Of a stretch of DNA of 64,000 nt, positions 41,869-53,508 are shown piece after piece. Below the pieces are notes generated by a model, which searched no databases, had not been told where the DNA came from, and saw only the letters and a list, made by a program, of their open reading frames with translations. Within the stretch, counting starts at the first letter, position 1. Each line of letters starts with the position of its first letter. Source of the stretch: Plectosphaerella cucumerina (lineage: Eukaryota; Ascomycota; Sordariomycetes; Glomerellales; Plectosphaerellaceae); assembly GCA_020746995.1 (NCBI GenBank), contig JAGPXD010000003.1:1798001-1862000 (forward strand), in the 5' to 3' direction. Made by a program: the position numbers and the translations under genes.

Positions 41869-44800
41869 GCTGATAGATGACGGACGAAGGATGCGATCGG
41901 ACGGGGTAGGCAGAAACGGATGCGTAGTAGCACTGCTGGCTGGATGGAGCTCCGATGCCGATGCCGAAGCTTGAATCTGAGGTCGGTACTCGATCGGGCG
42001 TCGAGGCGCGGGAACCGTTTGGCGAGGCAGGCAGGATGCAGGCCTTGGGCGTCGAGGCACGCAGAAGGCTTGACGATATGTCGAAGGCTCCCTGGAGCTC
42101 TGGAAGTCGTGGCTTTGCAAAGGCTGAACAAGAAGCTGCCGCAGTCCGAGGAAGCACGCAATGACCAAGTCAAAATCGCGGCAGGAACGGAACGAAGCAC
42201 AGCAAGCAGCTGAGATGGCCTAGGCAGAGAAATTGGTGATGGTCCTCGGAGAGAGCCTAATGATGATAACCTTGCAGCTTCTCTATCCACGCGGTCGGTG
42301 GTCGTGGGAGCGAGGAAAAGGGGGAAAGGAAGATAAGGCGAAACGAGAGGAGAGCGTGGGAAGAAACAGTGGAAGCAGGAGAGCGAGGCACAAATTTGGT
42401 TGCACGTCGGCGTGGAAAGTACCTCTGCTCGGGGTAGTTCAGGCAAGGTACTCGTAGCGCGGTTCGAACCTGACCTGAAAAGGTACACCGCTGGGTGGTG
42501 GCCGGCCGCTGGCAACGCGAGTACCTCCTTTGCGCGTTGGCCCTTTTCGTTCCTTCGTTCGTTCAGAGCGCCCCGTCGCACAGGGAAGGCGGCGTTGGCA
42601 CTCTCGCACAGTCCTGGGCACCCGATGAGGCGCTCCAGGGGTGGTCAATCTCGAGCCGCTAGGAAGCGCTAGGACGAGAGAGGGCAAAGCGTGGGTGGAG
42701 GATCGGGGTGAATTCAAGCCATCAGCGGCCCAAGTCCCGATACGCACAGGATTGGTAATGATCAAAGTGAGGTGCCTGACGCGGCGGGTTGGAGGGGTGC
42801 CAACGAAAGAGTCGGAGAGTGAAGGGGGAGGAATGGTGGTGATGGTGTAGGTGACGAGGTTGCGAGTTGACTTTTGAGGTTCGATCAATTCCTGGGTGTA
42901 GACTCGGGCGCGGCTCCCGGTTGCTAGAACATCGATCCAGCTTTGGGGTACCATAAACACATGTACTGCTAGAACCAGTTCCTCCAAAAAAAGTCAATTG
43001 AGGGGACGGCCGTTTGTGTGGCTTTTTGAGGCCCGCCCAGGTCAGATGGATGATTCAAGTTTCTCGACTTGAAGTCACCTACAAAGTGTAAAGGCCACAC
43101 GCATCGAATACTTGTAACCATTAATACCTGTAACCATTGAGTTCTAGAGTTGGCCGGCCCCTTGGCCCCCAGGTACAGCACGCCGACGATTTGGGGTCAG
43201 CGTCGCTGGCGTCACGGTCGCTCAACGGGCGTGCAGCAGCCCGAGCAAGGGGGTACCCCTTCAAGTTCAACCGCCCTGCCGGGGTTGACGGCGGCGGCGG
43301 GCGGCCGTCGAGACAAGACGAAAACCCGGAAGCTAAACTAGAATCTAATTCAGAGGGCGTGATGAGATCCGCTCCCGTGTGGATTTCGGCGCATGTTTTT
43401 TTCCCATCAAGCACTTCAAGTGGCAGCGTCAGAAAGAAATGGAGCAGCGGTACCAACTGAACAAGCAGACGCCCTGTGGCAGGAAACGTCAGAGGAAACC
43501 TGAGGCCGGAGAACGGAGACGGGGTCAGGAAAAGGGGGGACACATCATCATCAGCCCGCCAAGCGCCCTACCTCCTGTCCCGGGTCATTAGCCGCTCCAC
43601 GGGAAATCTCAAAGCCAAAGCGTGTGACACTTGGATGGGGTTTTCCTCGGGACCAGGCGACCGGCGGACGAGTAGAGTCTGAGAACGAGGTGGGATTTGG
43701 GGGAGCGAGGTGGACCGCCGGACCTTCAACGTGTCAAAGCAGCAGCCTGGAAGGCATGTGAGAATTCAGCATCGACGGTGTGCAAGCTGCCGGTCCGTGG
43801 TCCGCCGTCCAAAGTCGCAGCGTGGCCAGTGCTAGTGATGCGTGGCTGCTAGCACACTCCTCCCAGCATCCTGGGACGGTCCGTCCAGGGGGGCCGGATG
43901 CCTCCGAGCAGTGTTCAAGTTGTCAGCCTCGGGAGCCTTGCCTTTTCAGTTTGACACAGGTCAATCTGTCTCACGGACGACGTCCGCAACGATGGGGGAC
44001 AATTGCTCTGGATGACATGTTGCTAGAGGAGGCAAACCCCCCAAACCCCGAAGCTTTCCTCTGGCTGCATCTTACGTGTCTTCGGGGCCAATCTGCGGAA
44101 GCTCTCGTTGCTTGATGCCTTTCACGGTGCCTCGGACCCTTGTCCAAACTATCCCGCATGGAGGGACGCGCCAGGAAACAACTCCCATCCCAGCTCATCC
44201 GGCTGTGCCTCAGATCCCTGGCGCGCGGAAGCTCTCCAGAAACCCGAGCTCTCGCACGCAGCACAGCCACCGCGACCCCAACGGATCATCATGTACCACC
44301 TGAGTCCCATCGCCCAGTGATCTACGGCGCAAAAATAGCCCACTCTCATCTGCAGATGGTACCCTTCTTGCATTGTAGTTGTTTGGAATGGAAGCAGAAT
44401 CAAAGACTCAGATCCGGCGGTTTCACTCTGAGTCGCAGTGAGTACTGGCTCCTCGGTACCTGTGCATGGCAGGTGCACCTTGAAACTGAACATGCTGGGC
44501 GAGCCTTGGCCAGATCCGGAGCTCGTTGATGAGGCGGCTCGCTCGAGTGAGGTGTCATTTTCCACCCCCCGAAAATCAGTCCACAATGATGCACTGCCCA
44601 TCTGGTTCACGCGTCTGCTGTGCCGACCACCCTGTCTGTACATACCGGTTTAGCCAATGGCCCCTGTGTCTCTCTGCACCTGGAGGCGCGAGAGGCCTCA
44701 ATCTGAATATTGTTCTGTCCGTGGGTTCCGAGCTGAAGAGCTGCCGTGAAACGGGCATGCTTGACTGGGCGGGCTATCGATAACGAGGGCTGTCGTGCAG

Positions 44801-46193
44801 CGTGTGCCTACGTCTGTCAAGTGAGATATTCATGAGGTTCAATGGCCCTCTCCGCAAGCATTGTGCTGTGACAAGCCCACGGCTCGTCACTGTTGATTAC
44901 CCAGTAGAGGTGTCAGCGAGGTACCCCCGAGGATACTCTGAAGATCGAGGAGAGGTGAGAAACGCCGTTGCAAGGACAAACAAGTTCAATTTCGAGGAGA
45001 CAGTCTCTTTTAATAAGTAGTCGAGAAACGAGGATAGCCTTGGCCATCAAGTCTGTCATCGACTGTGGGCCAGGTGTGCCGCCTGGATCGGTCGAAAGCG
45101 GATCAACCCCGATGTCGTACTTCTCGATGTACATCGGCACCTCCAGCTGCAGGTGGCATGCACATCCAAAGAAACCGATGCTTGAGGCTGATTGCGGCTG
45201 TCGAAAGTCGCAAGCTGGAGTTTGAGACAACATGATTCTTTGTCCGACATACAGGCTCTTGGAACAACCTCGACTGGTTCCAGGACGACGGTGGACTCGT
45301 GAGTGACGAGTCCAAGTCGAGGTTTTGTCAGGGAAGGGAGGCATCGGTAGTCGAATCAGACATCTGTGCTAGCACTTGGCTAAGAGGCTCCGAACCTCAT
45401 CATCGGGCCAGGCTGGTCCTGCAGAAGCTCGCCAAACTCAAACTTTGTATCGGCCTCCATCGCAATGTGTTCGCGTGGCACGAGTGACGTCGTTGACGGA
45501 GTTGTTTGTCGATATCATCCCTTCAGCAGGGCCACCCTGGTGTCTCGTGGCCCGGGCCAGGCTTTCGCCAGCATTGCTCATCTCCAAGCCGAAAACTCGA
45601 ACAACATGATGGACATGTTAAACCGGCCCGGCCGCCACGGTCAAGAATGAAGCTGGCGGGCAACGCCGAGCCCGCCGAGCCGCCGCGTCGTCCGTGGCGG
45701 CAGCGCCGAACTCCCGAGTTGGCACGTGTCGCCATACGTCATGGGCCTCCGAACCTCCACCTCCACCCATTCACGTCACGCTCTCCCTGCTGCAGCGCCG
45801 TCACTGTGGGCTCGACGGGCCGGCCTAGGGTAGCCCGCCGCCACTGAAGGTAAGTGTCATGCCTTCTTGGCTTCTATGATCAGGCTTGGTGATGGTCTTG
45901 GATCGAGGGGGACGCGCAAGCAGTCTAGGTAGTCCTGACTTCACGAGTCAAGCGCCAGTCAATGGAGTGATGACGACAAAACCGGCAGCTGCGACTTGAC
46001 CCATTGATATATTTGCGATGTCCAGCCTTACCCGTGGAACTAGATCTCCATCTCCATCAACAACTTCAGTTTTCACCGGACACAAATCAGCCTTATTCAG
46101 CACATCCATTGCCGATCCGATCCACACGGCCTAACGACTTCACTGCATACACTACACCTCACCTCATCCACTTAACCTTTAAAAACCACCAAT
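41869..46193. other. Gene-poor region between NRP1-like and PMP3
   Basis: The first ~700 bases are probably promoter and leader of the NRP1-like gene. In the rest, frames on both strands (for example 44149-44643 and 44913-45344 on the minus strand) are short and unlike any family I recognise. A tRNA-like GGTTCGAACC at 42461 lacks the rest of a tRNA. No repeat or mobile element seen. The final ~150 bases are the likely PMP3 leader. Confidence 0.55.
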
Positions 46194-46573
46194 ATGGGCG
46201 GAATCGCAGCACTTCTGATCGTCCTGATCACCCTCTTCGGTAAGCTGGAGCCTTAACTCTGACTACCATTCAATTCGCTAACAAAGTCCAGTGCCGCCGA
46301 TCGGCGTTCTTGCCGTTGCAGGGTGTGGAATGGGTAGGTACCGAAGCTCCTCCGACCACACAATCAGCTAACCCGCCAGACTTCATCGTCAACATTCTCC
46401 TCACGATTTTGGGTTTCATCCCAGGTCTTATTCATGGACTTTACGTTCTCTACATCTACTACGACCGCCGCGATCAAATTGCGCAGGGCCGTCCCGCCAC
46501 TGGCCGTGCTCCCGGCATCTACAGCGACAAGGTCCAGTCCGGAGGCGGCGCGACCTACGGTACCATGCGGTAA
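46194..46573 (+). CDS. PMP3: Plasma membrane proteolipid Pmp3 (UPF0057 family)
   Basis: Pmp3 is a tiny, very hydrophobic plasma-membrane protein that in yeast affects membrane potential and salt sensitivity; homologues are stress-induced. Three exons, 46194-46239, 46292-46333 and 46380-46573 (introns 52 and 46 nt, each with a CTAAC-type branch), encode 93 residues. Two membrane spans are visible: GGIAALLIVLITLFVPPIGV (about 2-24) and DFIVNILLTILGFIPGLIHG (about 31-50). The family signature PPIGVLAVAGCGMDFIVNILLTILG is intact across the junctions. The hydrophilic tail after IYYDRRDQ is ~35 residues longer than yeast Pmp3 (55 aa), as often seen in filamentous fungi. Fragmentation hides the gene from plain frame scans. 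Confidence 0.95.
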
Positions 46574-47847
46574 AGCATTGCCTGATGTAGCGGCCTTGCG
46601 ACAGGGACAATAAGCAATGTTCCGACTACACGGCACGTACTCGAAAGACGCCGGCGGTTGCGCAGTGCGACATGATACCCCCAAGCTTCCGCCGGCGAAT
46701 GATATGACGGAGGTGGGCAAATGGCGTTCTTATCCTTTTGTCTCTTTCTACCAGGATAGTTCCATAGCGCTGTCTGTGCCAGCTCAGTGCACAAGACGGC
46801 ATTCCGAATTATCTCACACTCCAACCACCATGTCGTCCCTACATGTCAAAGTGCCACCGTCCGAAGTTCGGACCCTCGACCAAGTACACCGAATTTGAAG
46901 TGTGACCTGTGGTGCCGCGCCGGGTGCTGCGTTGGCAGGACATGCAGATTGAGGAATCGCATTGGCTAGGAGACAACCCTCGGTGCGGGATGCCTGGCTC
47001 CGCAGGTGAGGAAGCCAATGGCGCCGAGTCTCTCGCGGGCGACAGCCGGCGTGAGGAGTTCTTACGGCAGGGGCCACTGACACTGCGGCGCTAGCATTTC
47101 TGCCCACCGCTGATTGGGCTCTGGCTCTTCCCCGCCGTCTGGACCCCTGCAAGTCTGTCGTTGGGCGGTCCTTTGAGCGGAAGCCACGACAGTCGTGCAG
47201 CACGGAGGACGCACCTTCTGCACTCGGGCCATCACCCACCGCTCGTCGGCTTCCATTCCTTCCCACGCGGTGTCCTGCGACCCGACTTCATTGACTTTTT
47301 CCCCCGGCTCTCCATCCTGCCCCTCGTCGCCTCGAACGACTCGTCACCCCGAGTCTCCTCGGTCCTGGGGATTATTCCTCGATACTTCGCGGTTACGACT
47401 TGGTCGACTATCGACCAGACGACTTGTCCCAGTAGCCCATCTGGGGTCCGGCACGGAGTGGCACGCGCTCGCCCCGCCTCACGTCCTCGTGCTCGAACCA
47501 CGACCCCCCGCTGATCCAAGATTCCACGATCCCCACTCCATCGCATACCGCACCTCCCAGACTCGCTTTCGACGAGCGCTGCGACAGCTGCAACGCAGTC
47601 TAGGCCAGGACAACGCAGAGGCGCCTGCATACTGTCGCCGACGCAGCATACGGTGCGCGTCGTCCCGCGGCCCGATCATTGCCATCTTGTTCAGGAACCC
47701 GATCACTCTCGAGCCATGCATCCCTGCTGCTCCTGATGGCCTGAAGAACCACCTTGCTCGCCACGCCTTGAACATTGATTCCTCGTCCAATGGTGGGCGC
47801 TACACGCTGCATACACCAAGGCCCTGCGGTAGAAAACACCTGTTAAG
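46574..47847. other. Intergenic region PMP3 / hypothetical gene
   Basis: 1.27 kb. The stretch 47200-47840 is C/T-rich on the plus strand and probably leader of the next gene; its open frames are low-complexity. No other feature. Confidence 0.55.
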
Positions 47848-49434
47848 ATGGTCTCATCCCCCGAGCTGATGACCGGCCAGACCGGCGCATCTGAATCTCG
47901 ACCCGTCGCTCCTCCTCTTCCACGTACTCTGAAGGTGTCCGCAAAGTCACGCCCACGGACAGCGGCCTCTCTTCGATCCAAGCAGTCTACAAATGTGTCC
48001 CTGTCGCTATCATTTCCCCCTCTCTTCCAACCCAACACGTCGTCCACTTCCTTGATCTCCTCCACAGCCGAGGGCAAGCCCATACCGCTTGATAACGGCA
48101 TCACCGCCAGTCGCACGTCGACTCTCCGAGAGATCTGCACAAACTACCCTGCCCGGCATCCATATGCCAAGTCGACGGGCACCCAGAGCACTACCTACTC
48201 TCAGCCTGTCCTGGTGAGGACGTATTCTGGCAGCCCGAGCCGTCAGTCGAGCACCACGCGAAGAACATCGGGCGAGGACAGGAAACACTCATACCGGGGA
48301 GGTGCCTCTTCCGCCCTCAGCGGACCTGCCGCCTCCGTCAGAAGGATTATTGCGTTGCGTACGCCATTCAGGGCTCAGGATCGTGGCCTCCTGAGCATGG
48401 CCAGGGCAAAAGCGAAAAAGGGGGTGACGCCCCAAGGACCCGCCAAGCTGCCACCGATCGAGGCGTACAGCTTCAAGAGCATGATGGCTAGCCTCGAGGC
48501 CGAAGAGGACGGAGGCACCATCAACTCGGATCTCGACCGTATTGCCGAAATCTGTGCAAGATCTCGTTATTCCTTGAGCAACCAGTATGAAGTCCACATG
48601 GCTCCCCACGGCTCAGGCAGCGCCTTCCTGGCGTCTGCCTCTACCTCATCCCGGCGCCAACATCAACACTCCGGGCCTACCCTGCAAGCCGTTGGCTCAG
48701 ACGACGAGCACAGCGCAAGGCGGCACCGGAAGAGGCGGAGCGTCGGCGGGCGGAGGAAAAGCATGGCCGTCGGCACTTTGGAAACAATCATGTCTTCCAG
48801 TGGCTCATCAGAGGACGGGAAGTCCAAGAAGAAGAAATCGGCAATGGAGCTTGCCGAAGAGATCCGTGGAAGAGCCGCGGGCAAGACAGCCCCGGATGCC
48901 TCCGCGGAGGCAAGTCCTGGTGTCGATCAGGCTGAGCCTGCTCCGTCCACCAATGGCCGGAAAGGAGTTGCGAGGAAAAAGTCTACAGTCTTTGCCAGCG
49001 CACTCATGGAGAGTGCACGCCTCAACCAAACCACTGTTGATGCGACATCGCCACGGAGCTCAGCCAACACACTGTTGAGCGAACCGAGCCTTCCCCAGAC
49101 TTCAACAAGCCACTTAGAAGTACGCACAGAACCAGAACACCGACAGTCGGACGTCAAGGATGTGTACGCAGTGCTAGGTGGCACGACCGTCGAGCCAGCG
49201 GGACGAAAAGCCATCAACCTCGCAGCGCCACCGCCGGAAGAGCCATCCCAGGAGACACTATTGGGTGGTTTGAAAGGTTGGATGCCGACGTGGTCATTTC
49301 CTCCGGCGTTGGGACCGAGCCCGGCTTCGGCAGCTGGGGATAAGCACCCCAGCTTCGCCGAAGGTAGCTTGAGGAATCTATTACAATCAGGGAACGGCAG
49401 GGGCAAGGGCAAGGCACTTGATAGATCATCGTGA
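47848..49434 (+). CDS. Hypothetical Ser-rich basic protein
   Basis: An uninterrupted frame of 528 codons (MVSSPELMTGQTG... to KGKALDRSS) in a region with no competing gene. I recognise no catalytic or structural domain. The protein is rich in Ser, Arg, Ala and Pro and looks mostly disordered. Points of note: a possible short ordered segment at ~200-250 (PPIEAYSFKSMMASLEAEED then INSDLDRIAEICARSRYSLSNQYEVH), basic clusters RRHRKRRSVGGRRKS and SKKKKSAMELAEEIRGRA that could serve as nuclear signals, and a motif near the C-terminus, LLGGLKGWMPTWSFPPALG. These ordered islands within disorder suggest a regulatory or scaffold protein. It converges on CTK1 with 486 bp between stops. An upstream exon cannot be excluded. 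Confidence 0.68.
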   Translation: MVSSPELMTGQTGASESRPVAPPLPRTLKVSAKSRPRTAASLRSKQSTNVSLSLSFPPLFQPNTSSTSLISSTAEGKPIPLDNGITASRTSTLREICTNYPARHPYAKSTGTQSTTYSQPVLVRTYSGSPSRQSSTTRRTSGEDRKHSYRGGASSALSGPAASVRRIIALRTPFRAQDRGLLSMARAKAKKGVTPQGPAKLPPIEAYSFKSMMASLEAEEDGGTINSDLDRIAEICARSRYSLSNQYEVHMAPHGSGSAFLASASTSSRRQHQHSGPTLQAVGSDDEHSARRHRKRRSVGGRRKSMAVGTLETIMSSSGSSEDGKSKKKKSAMELAEEIRGRAAGKTAPDASAEASPGVDQAEPAPSTNGRKGVARKKSTVFASALMESARLNQTTVDATSPRSSANTLLSEPSLPQTSTSHLEVRTEPEHRQSDVKDVYAVLGGTTVEPAGRKAINLAAPPPEEPSQETLLGGLKGWMPTWSFPPALGPSPASAAGDKHPSFAEGSLRNLLQSGNGRGKGKALDRSS

Positions 49435-49920
49435 TCGGACGATGTGGTTGACAGAGCGACATTTCAGGGATCCACAGAACCGGATTCAGGCGCAAGGGCT
49501 GCTATTTCAAGAGGACGGATGGCGAAAAGGTCAAACAACCTAAACACTATACACCGGGAAAATGTTCATGATCAGATTGCGGTCTCATTCAGGCGCATGC
49601 TTTTTCTGCTGAGCGACTATGTTCTATCCTGAGGGTCGTGGACCCTGCAGCTAACAAGCGCTTCGAGATGACGACCACTACCGCAACCATCTTCACCGAC
49701 CGCCCACGTCTCGGGGCTCTGGGTGTATCACCCTGACACACGGGGGTAAACTCTCCCCCAATATCCATAACGCCTTGCCTTGTGCGCGCTCGATGCACAG
49801 AATCCTCTTTGCAGCAAAATGGAGAGCGCCGGGAAAAAAGCAACGCCCTCATCCGATCTTCGTCGACATGGCTTCTACCAGCAACGCCTGACGGGGCTGA
49901 CAAGCAATCCTGGGACCCTG
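49435..49920. other. Convergent intergenic region hypothetical / CTK1
   Basis: 486 bp between two stop codons. No gene, repeat or RNA feature seen. Confidence 0.6.
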
Positions 49921-52900
49921 CTAGGCCTGTACCGTGGTTTGCGAGTCGGCCGTCTGGCCTTTGGGGGGTTGGGGAGGCTTTCCCTCCACGTGGACCCTCT
50001 TCGGGTCGCCACGTTGGTCGTGCGTCTCGTTCTCTCGTTTCCGGTCCTTGTCGCGTCCCTTGCTGTCACGGCCGTCCTTCCGAGCCGCGTGGCGAGCTTC
50101 TCTCTCTTTCCGCTCGTTTTCCTTGCGGTGAGCTTTGGACTCGAGCTCGTGCCATTCGCCGTCGATGTTGGCAAGTCTGTGAGAGAGGTTAGCGGTGTTG
50201 TCAGAAGGAGAAGGGTGTCGGGGGGGGGGGGGGGGGGGGGGGGGGCAACTCACTCGACGGCTTGCCGCGCGGGCGGGTCTTCGGTCGTGAAGTAGGGGTG
50301 GGCGAGGGATTCTCCGGCGGAGGGACGCTTTGCGGGATCGTACTGGAAGATGGAGCAGACGAGATCGTAGGCTGCTGGTGTGAGCCTGTCCTTGTACTTG
50401 GCGGCGAATGAGTTGGCTCGGCGGTAGTTCGGCCGCAGAAGCTCGAACCAGGGCATATCCACCAGGCCTGGCCACTCGGCCGTGTTGGGGGTTCCGACGA
50501 CGCTGAAAATCTTGTCGAGCTGGTTCGCTTCTGTGCCGTCACCAGGGAACGTGGCGTGCCGGGTGAAGATCTCCATGAGGATACAGGCGGTACTCCAGAG
50601 ATCACAGGCCGGGCCGTATTGCGTCTCTCCCAGCAGGAGCTCAGGGGATCGGTACCAGATGGTGATGACGCGGTTGGTGTAGTCGAGCTGGTGGCGCTTG
50701 GCGTAGAAGCGGGCGAGACCAAAGTCTGCAATCTTGAGAATGCCGTCGCTGCTGACGAGGATGTTGGCAGCCTTCAGGTCGCGGTGGAGCACGCCCCTGA
50801 CGTGCAGGTAGTCCAGACCTTCGAAGATCTGCTTGGCCAGATGCTTTCTCTGGGCGGCGTCGAGCTTGAACGTCGGGTGGTTCAGGAGACCTGTGAGATC
50901 ATGCGAGAGGTACTCAAACACCATGAAGCAGTCGTTCTTCTCGACCATGACTTCCTGGAGTTGGACGATATTTGGGTGTCGCAGCGATTGCAAGAGCTTG
51001 ATCTCTCGCACCGCGGTGACGGGGAAGCCATCCTTCTCGCCTTCCATGCGGATACGCTTGAGGGCGACGAGCTTCTTGGTGTAGACGTGCAGGCCCTTGA
51101 AGACCTTGCCGTAGGTACCGGATCCGACGACCGATTCGTTGCCTGGCTTGCGGAAATACACCGAGTCTGAGTTGATGAGATCGTCCGGCAGGACTTGACG
51201 AGGCTTCAGTCGCTTCATCTTCTTCTGGACAACCCGTGTTTTGGGCATGGGCGGCACCGTGGTCTTGGGACCAGATGGCGGCTGCCGTCCCGGATCATGT
51301 CGGCCCCTCGCCGAAGCAGGCTCGGTCGGTGCTCCCTGGGGTACCCCGCGATCCTGCTTGTCGCGCTGGCGGTCGTTGTTCGGGCGGCTCTCGTACTGCC
51401 GACCCTCCTGATGCCGTGTGTCACTGGGGCGGCGGTCTTGGTGACGAGCATCCGAGTGGCGACGTTCTCGAGCATCTCGCATGTCACGCCCATCTCGGGG
51501 ATCCCTCATGTCCCGTGGATCCCGCCCGTCTCGAGCGTCCCGCCCGTCTCGAGCGTCCCGCGCGTCTCGACCATCCCGTGCGTCTCTGCTGTCCCGGTGA
51601 TCTCTTCGGTCGGACGATCGATGGCCGGAAGAACGCTCAGCCTCCCGGCTGTCTCGCTGCTGCGCAACCTCCTGTTTCGGGGGTGGTGCGTTGAACTTCT
51701 GTGAGATTTCCGGTTTGGGCGCCGCTGGAGTGTGTTTCGAGGATGCCTTAAACGCGAAACTGAACTTCGACGACGCCGTATTCTGGGAAGCCGGGCCTGT
51801 GGGTGGTGCTCTGGTTGGTGGAGGCATGTCCTCCTCAGTCTGCTTTTCTGAAGAGGACAAGTCTTCGACCCGCATGTCTTTTGAAGGCCGGAACGGGTTG
51901 GACTGGCCATCGGTAGACTCGCCATTTTCCGGCCTGGAGGTTGGAGCGCCCGTCTGCCGTGTGGCGGCGGCGTCATCCACCTGGGAAAAGCCTCTGCCAC
52001 CGTTGGCCTGAGAAGCCGAGTTCCAGTGCGTGCTCTTGAAGTTGTTTCCCCGGTACGCTCCTCGGCCCTGGCTAAATTGGTTCCCTCTGAAGGATCCGCC
52101 GCCACCTCGGTAGTTGCCACGGGAGAACGGTTGCATCGGGCCGGTTGGTGCAGAGGCAGGTGGAGGTGAGTAAGTCGAGTTGATAGGCTGCTGGCCTTGT
52201 TGACCGGTTTGGGCATGTTGACTTGTTATCAGTTAGCGCCGGTGATCTGATGAATTGGAAAAAGGGGCAAGAAACATACTGATGTGGTGACCCATTGCGT
52301 CCACCTCTGCCATAGGGCGAGTCATGGGGGGATTTGTGGTAGTTATTGGGGGTCGGGTGAGGCGATTGGCGTTGGTCGTTGTAGCCGGCGTTAGATGTGT
52401 AGGAGCCGCCTTGGTGACGAGCACCGGGGCCGCCACGGTGACCCCGTCCGGCCATGCCAACCTCCAGACTGTTGGAGCCCGTCAAGGGTTGATCCGAAGC
52501 GCCCCTAGAGCTTCCACGCTTCTTGCCTCGCTCGCCTGAACCTCGGCTGGTAGATCGAGATGGGCGGCGAGAGATTTGGTCGCGTCTTCTGTCCTCTGCT
52601 ATCTGACGGGAGCGATCCCTGTGGCTCTCTCGAGGCGACACCGAGCGACCGCCCTTTCTGCGCACAGGGGAGCGATTTCGTGATTGATGGCGGTACGACG
52701 ATTGACTGGCCCTATCCAAAGACTGATCCTGGCGTTGATCTCGAGAAGTGCTGGGGCGACCCTCCGGTCCTGATCGACGGGGAGAGCGAGACCTGCTTCG
52801 TCGTCGATCGTCCTGCCGTCTGTCTCGTTGCTTGTTCTTGGACCGCGAGCTCTCGTGGAAGGGAGATGCAGGGCGTCGAGTGTTTGATCGGGAGCGAGAC

Positions 52901-53508
52901 CTGCGTTTCTCGCGCGGGTCTTTGCGCGCGTACTTTGGATGGTCGGCGTCTCGTCGGTCGTCTCGGGGAACTCGTTCCCTGGCTGCACTCTCGTTTCGGC
53001 TCGGTTGATCTCGATCGTATTTCTGGGGCAGCGGGCTTCGACTCCGGGGCCGCTTGGGATCAGGGGATGTTGTCGGATTGGGTCGCGAGCGGCGTGGGCT
53101 GCGGCTTCGTGAGCGTCGTGACTCTGGCCCAGTTTCCCCTCGATCACGACGCGTGTCGATAATGTTCTTCGAGCGCGACGACTCGTATCGTGCGTCTCTT
53201 CCACGACCGCTGCGAGCGGGAGAAGGGCTGAGGCGTCGAGCGCGATCTCTGCTGCGATCGCGTTGCCTGTCTCTGGCTGTTTCGGTAGATCGACCGCCAG
53301 GCTGTCGTTTGGCTCGATCGTCGGAGGAGTGAAGCCGTTGAGGGTCGCGGGAGTCTCGAGGCGGCGGCGACCGTGACTGTCGGTGGGATGCCGTGCCTTG
53401 ACCTGCTCTGCCTCGATCTCGTCGATCTTGGGCGTGTATCTGGTCGTCATTCATCGCGACATACTGCGAGCGTGGGTGATGGAGGGTGCCCATCATCACC
53501 GTCTCCAT
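49921..53508 (-). CDS. CTK1: CTD kinase catalytic subunit Ctk1 (CDK12/Lsk1-like) with RS-rich N-terminus
   Basis: CTDK-I kinases phosphorylate Ser2 of the RNA polymerase II CTD and couple elongation to RNA processing. Exons 52280-53508, 50254-52221 and 49921-50176 encode 1150 residues. Residues ~30-330 are rich in Arg-Ser and Arg-Asp dipeptides (for example RSRSRSPRRS), like metazoan CDK12/13. A Gly/Arg segment (439-490) and an RD-repeat block (~616-678) follow. The kinase domain (~768-1060) has GSGTYG (776-781), Lys798, the cyclin helix PVTAVRE (Glu816), HRDLK (889-893), DFG (909-911) and activation-loop Thr925 in DYTNRV. PVTAVRE rather than a PITALRE-type helix favours Ctk1 over Bur1. A basic coiled tail (RKENERKEREARHAARK) ends the protein. 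Introns are 58 and 77 nt; the second contains G26. The first ATG (53508) is uncertain; M18 at MNDDQ is an alternative. Confidence 0.88.
50177..50253 (-). other. CTK1 intron with a 26-nt homopolymer
   Basis: Donor GTGAGT (plus strand 50248-50253), acceptor CACAG (50177-50181). Plus-strand G26 at 50220-50245 is read as C26 in the pre-mRNA, between donor and branch region. The flanking exons join in frame to ...QAV-E-LANIDGEWHELE. Confidence 0.8.
50220..50245. repeat. Poly-G/poly-C tract (26 nt)
   Basis: An uninterrupted run of 26 G on the plus strand inside the second CTK1 intron. Its exact length may be uncertain for sequencing reasons. Confidence 0.85.
51473..51605 (-). repeat. Coding minisatellite for RD repeats in CTK1
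   Basis: Degenerate tandem units (GACGCGCGGGACGGG-like when read on the gene strand) encode repeated DARDGRD/DPRDGRDMRD peptides. The units are multiples of three, so copy-number change would keep frame. Confidence 0.7.

Noticed and set aside
42435..42470. tRNA-like TAGTTCAGG and GGTTCGAACC boxes
   Set aside because: The two boxes are too close (about 17 nt between them) to hold an anticodon arm, and no acceptor stem pairs around them.
44149..45344. Minus-strand frames of 140-165 codons in the gene-poor region
   Set aside because: No family resemblance, no splice structure linking them and no codon-usage support by eye.
51420..51610. Regularly repeated units that might suggest a CRISPR-like array
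   Set aside because: The repeats are directly adjacent, in frame and encode RD-rich peptide of CTK1; there are no spacers, and the genome is fungal.
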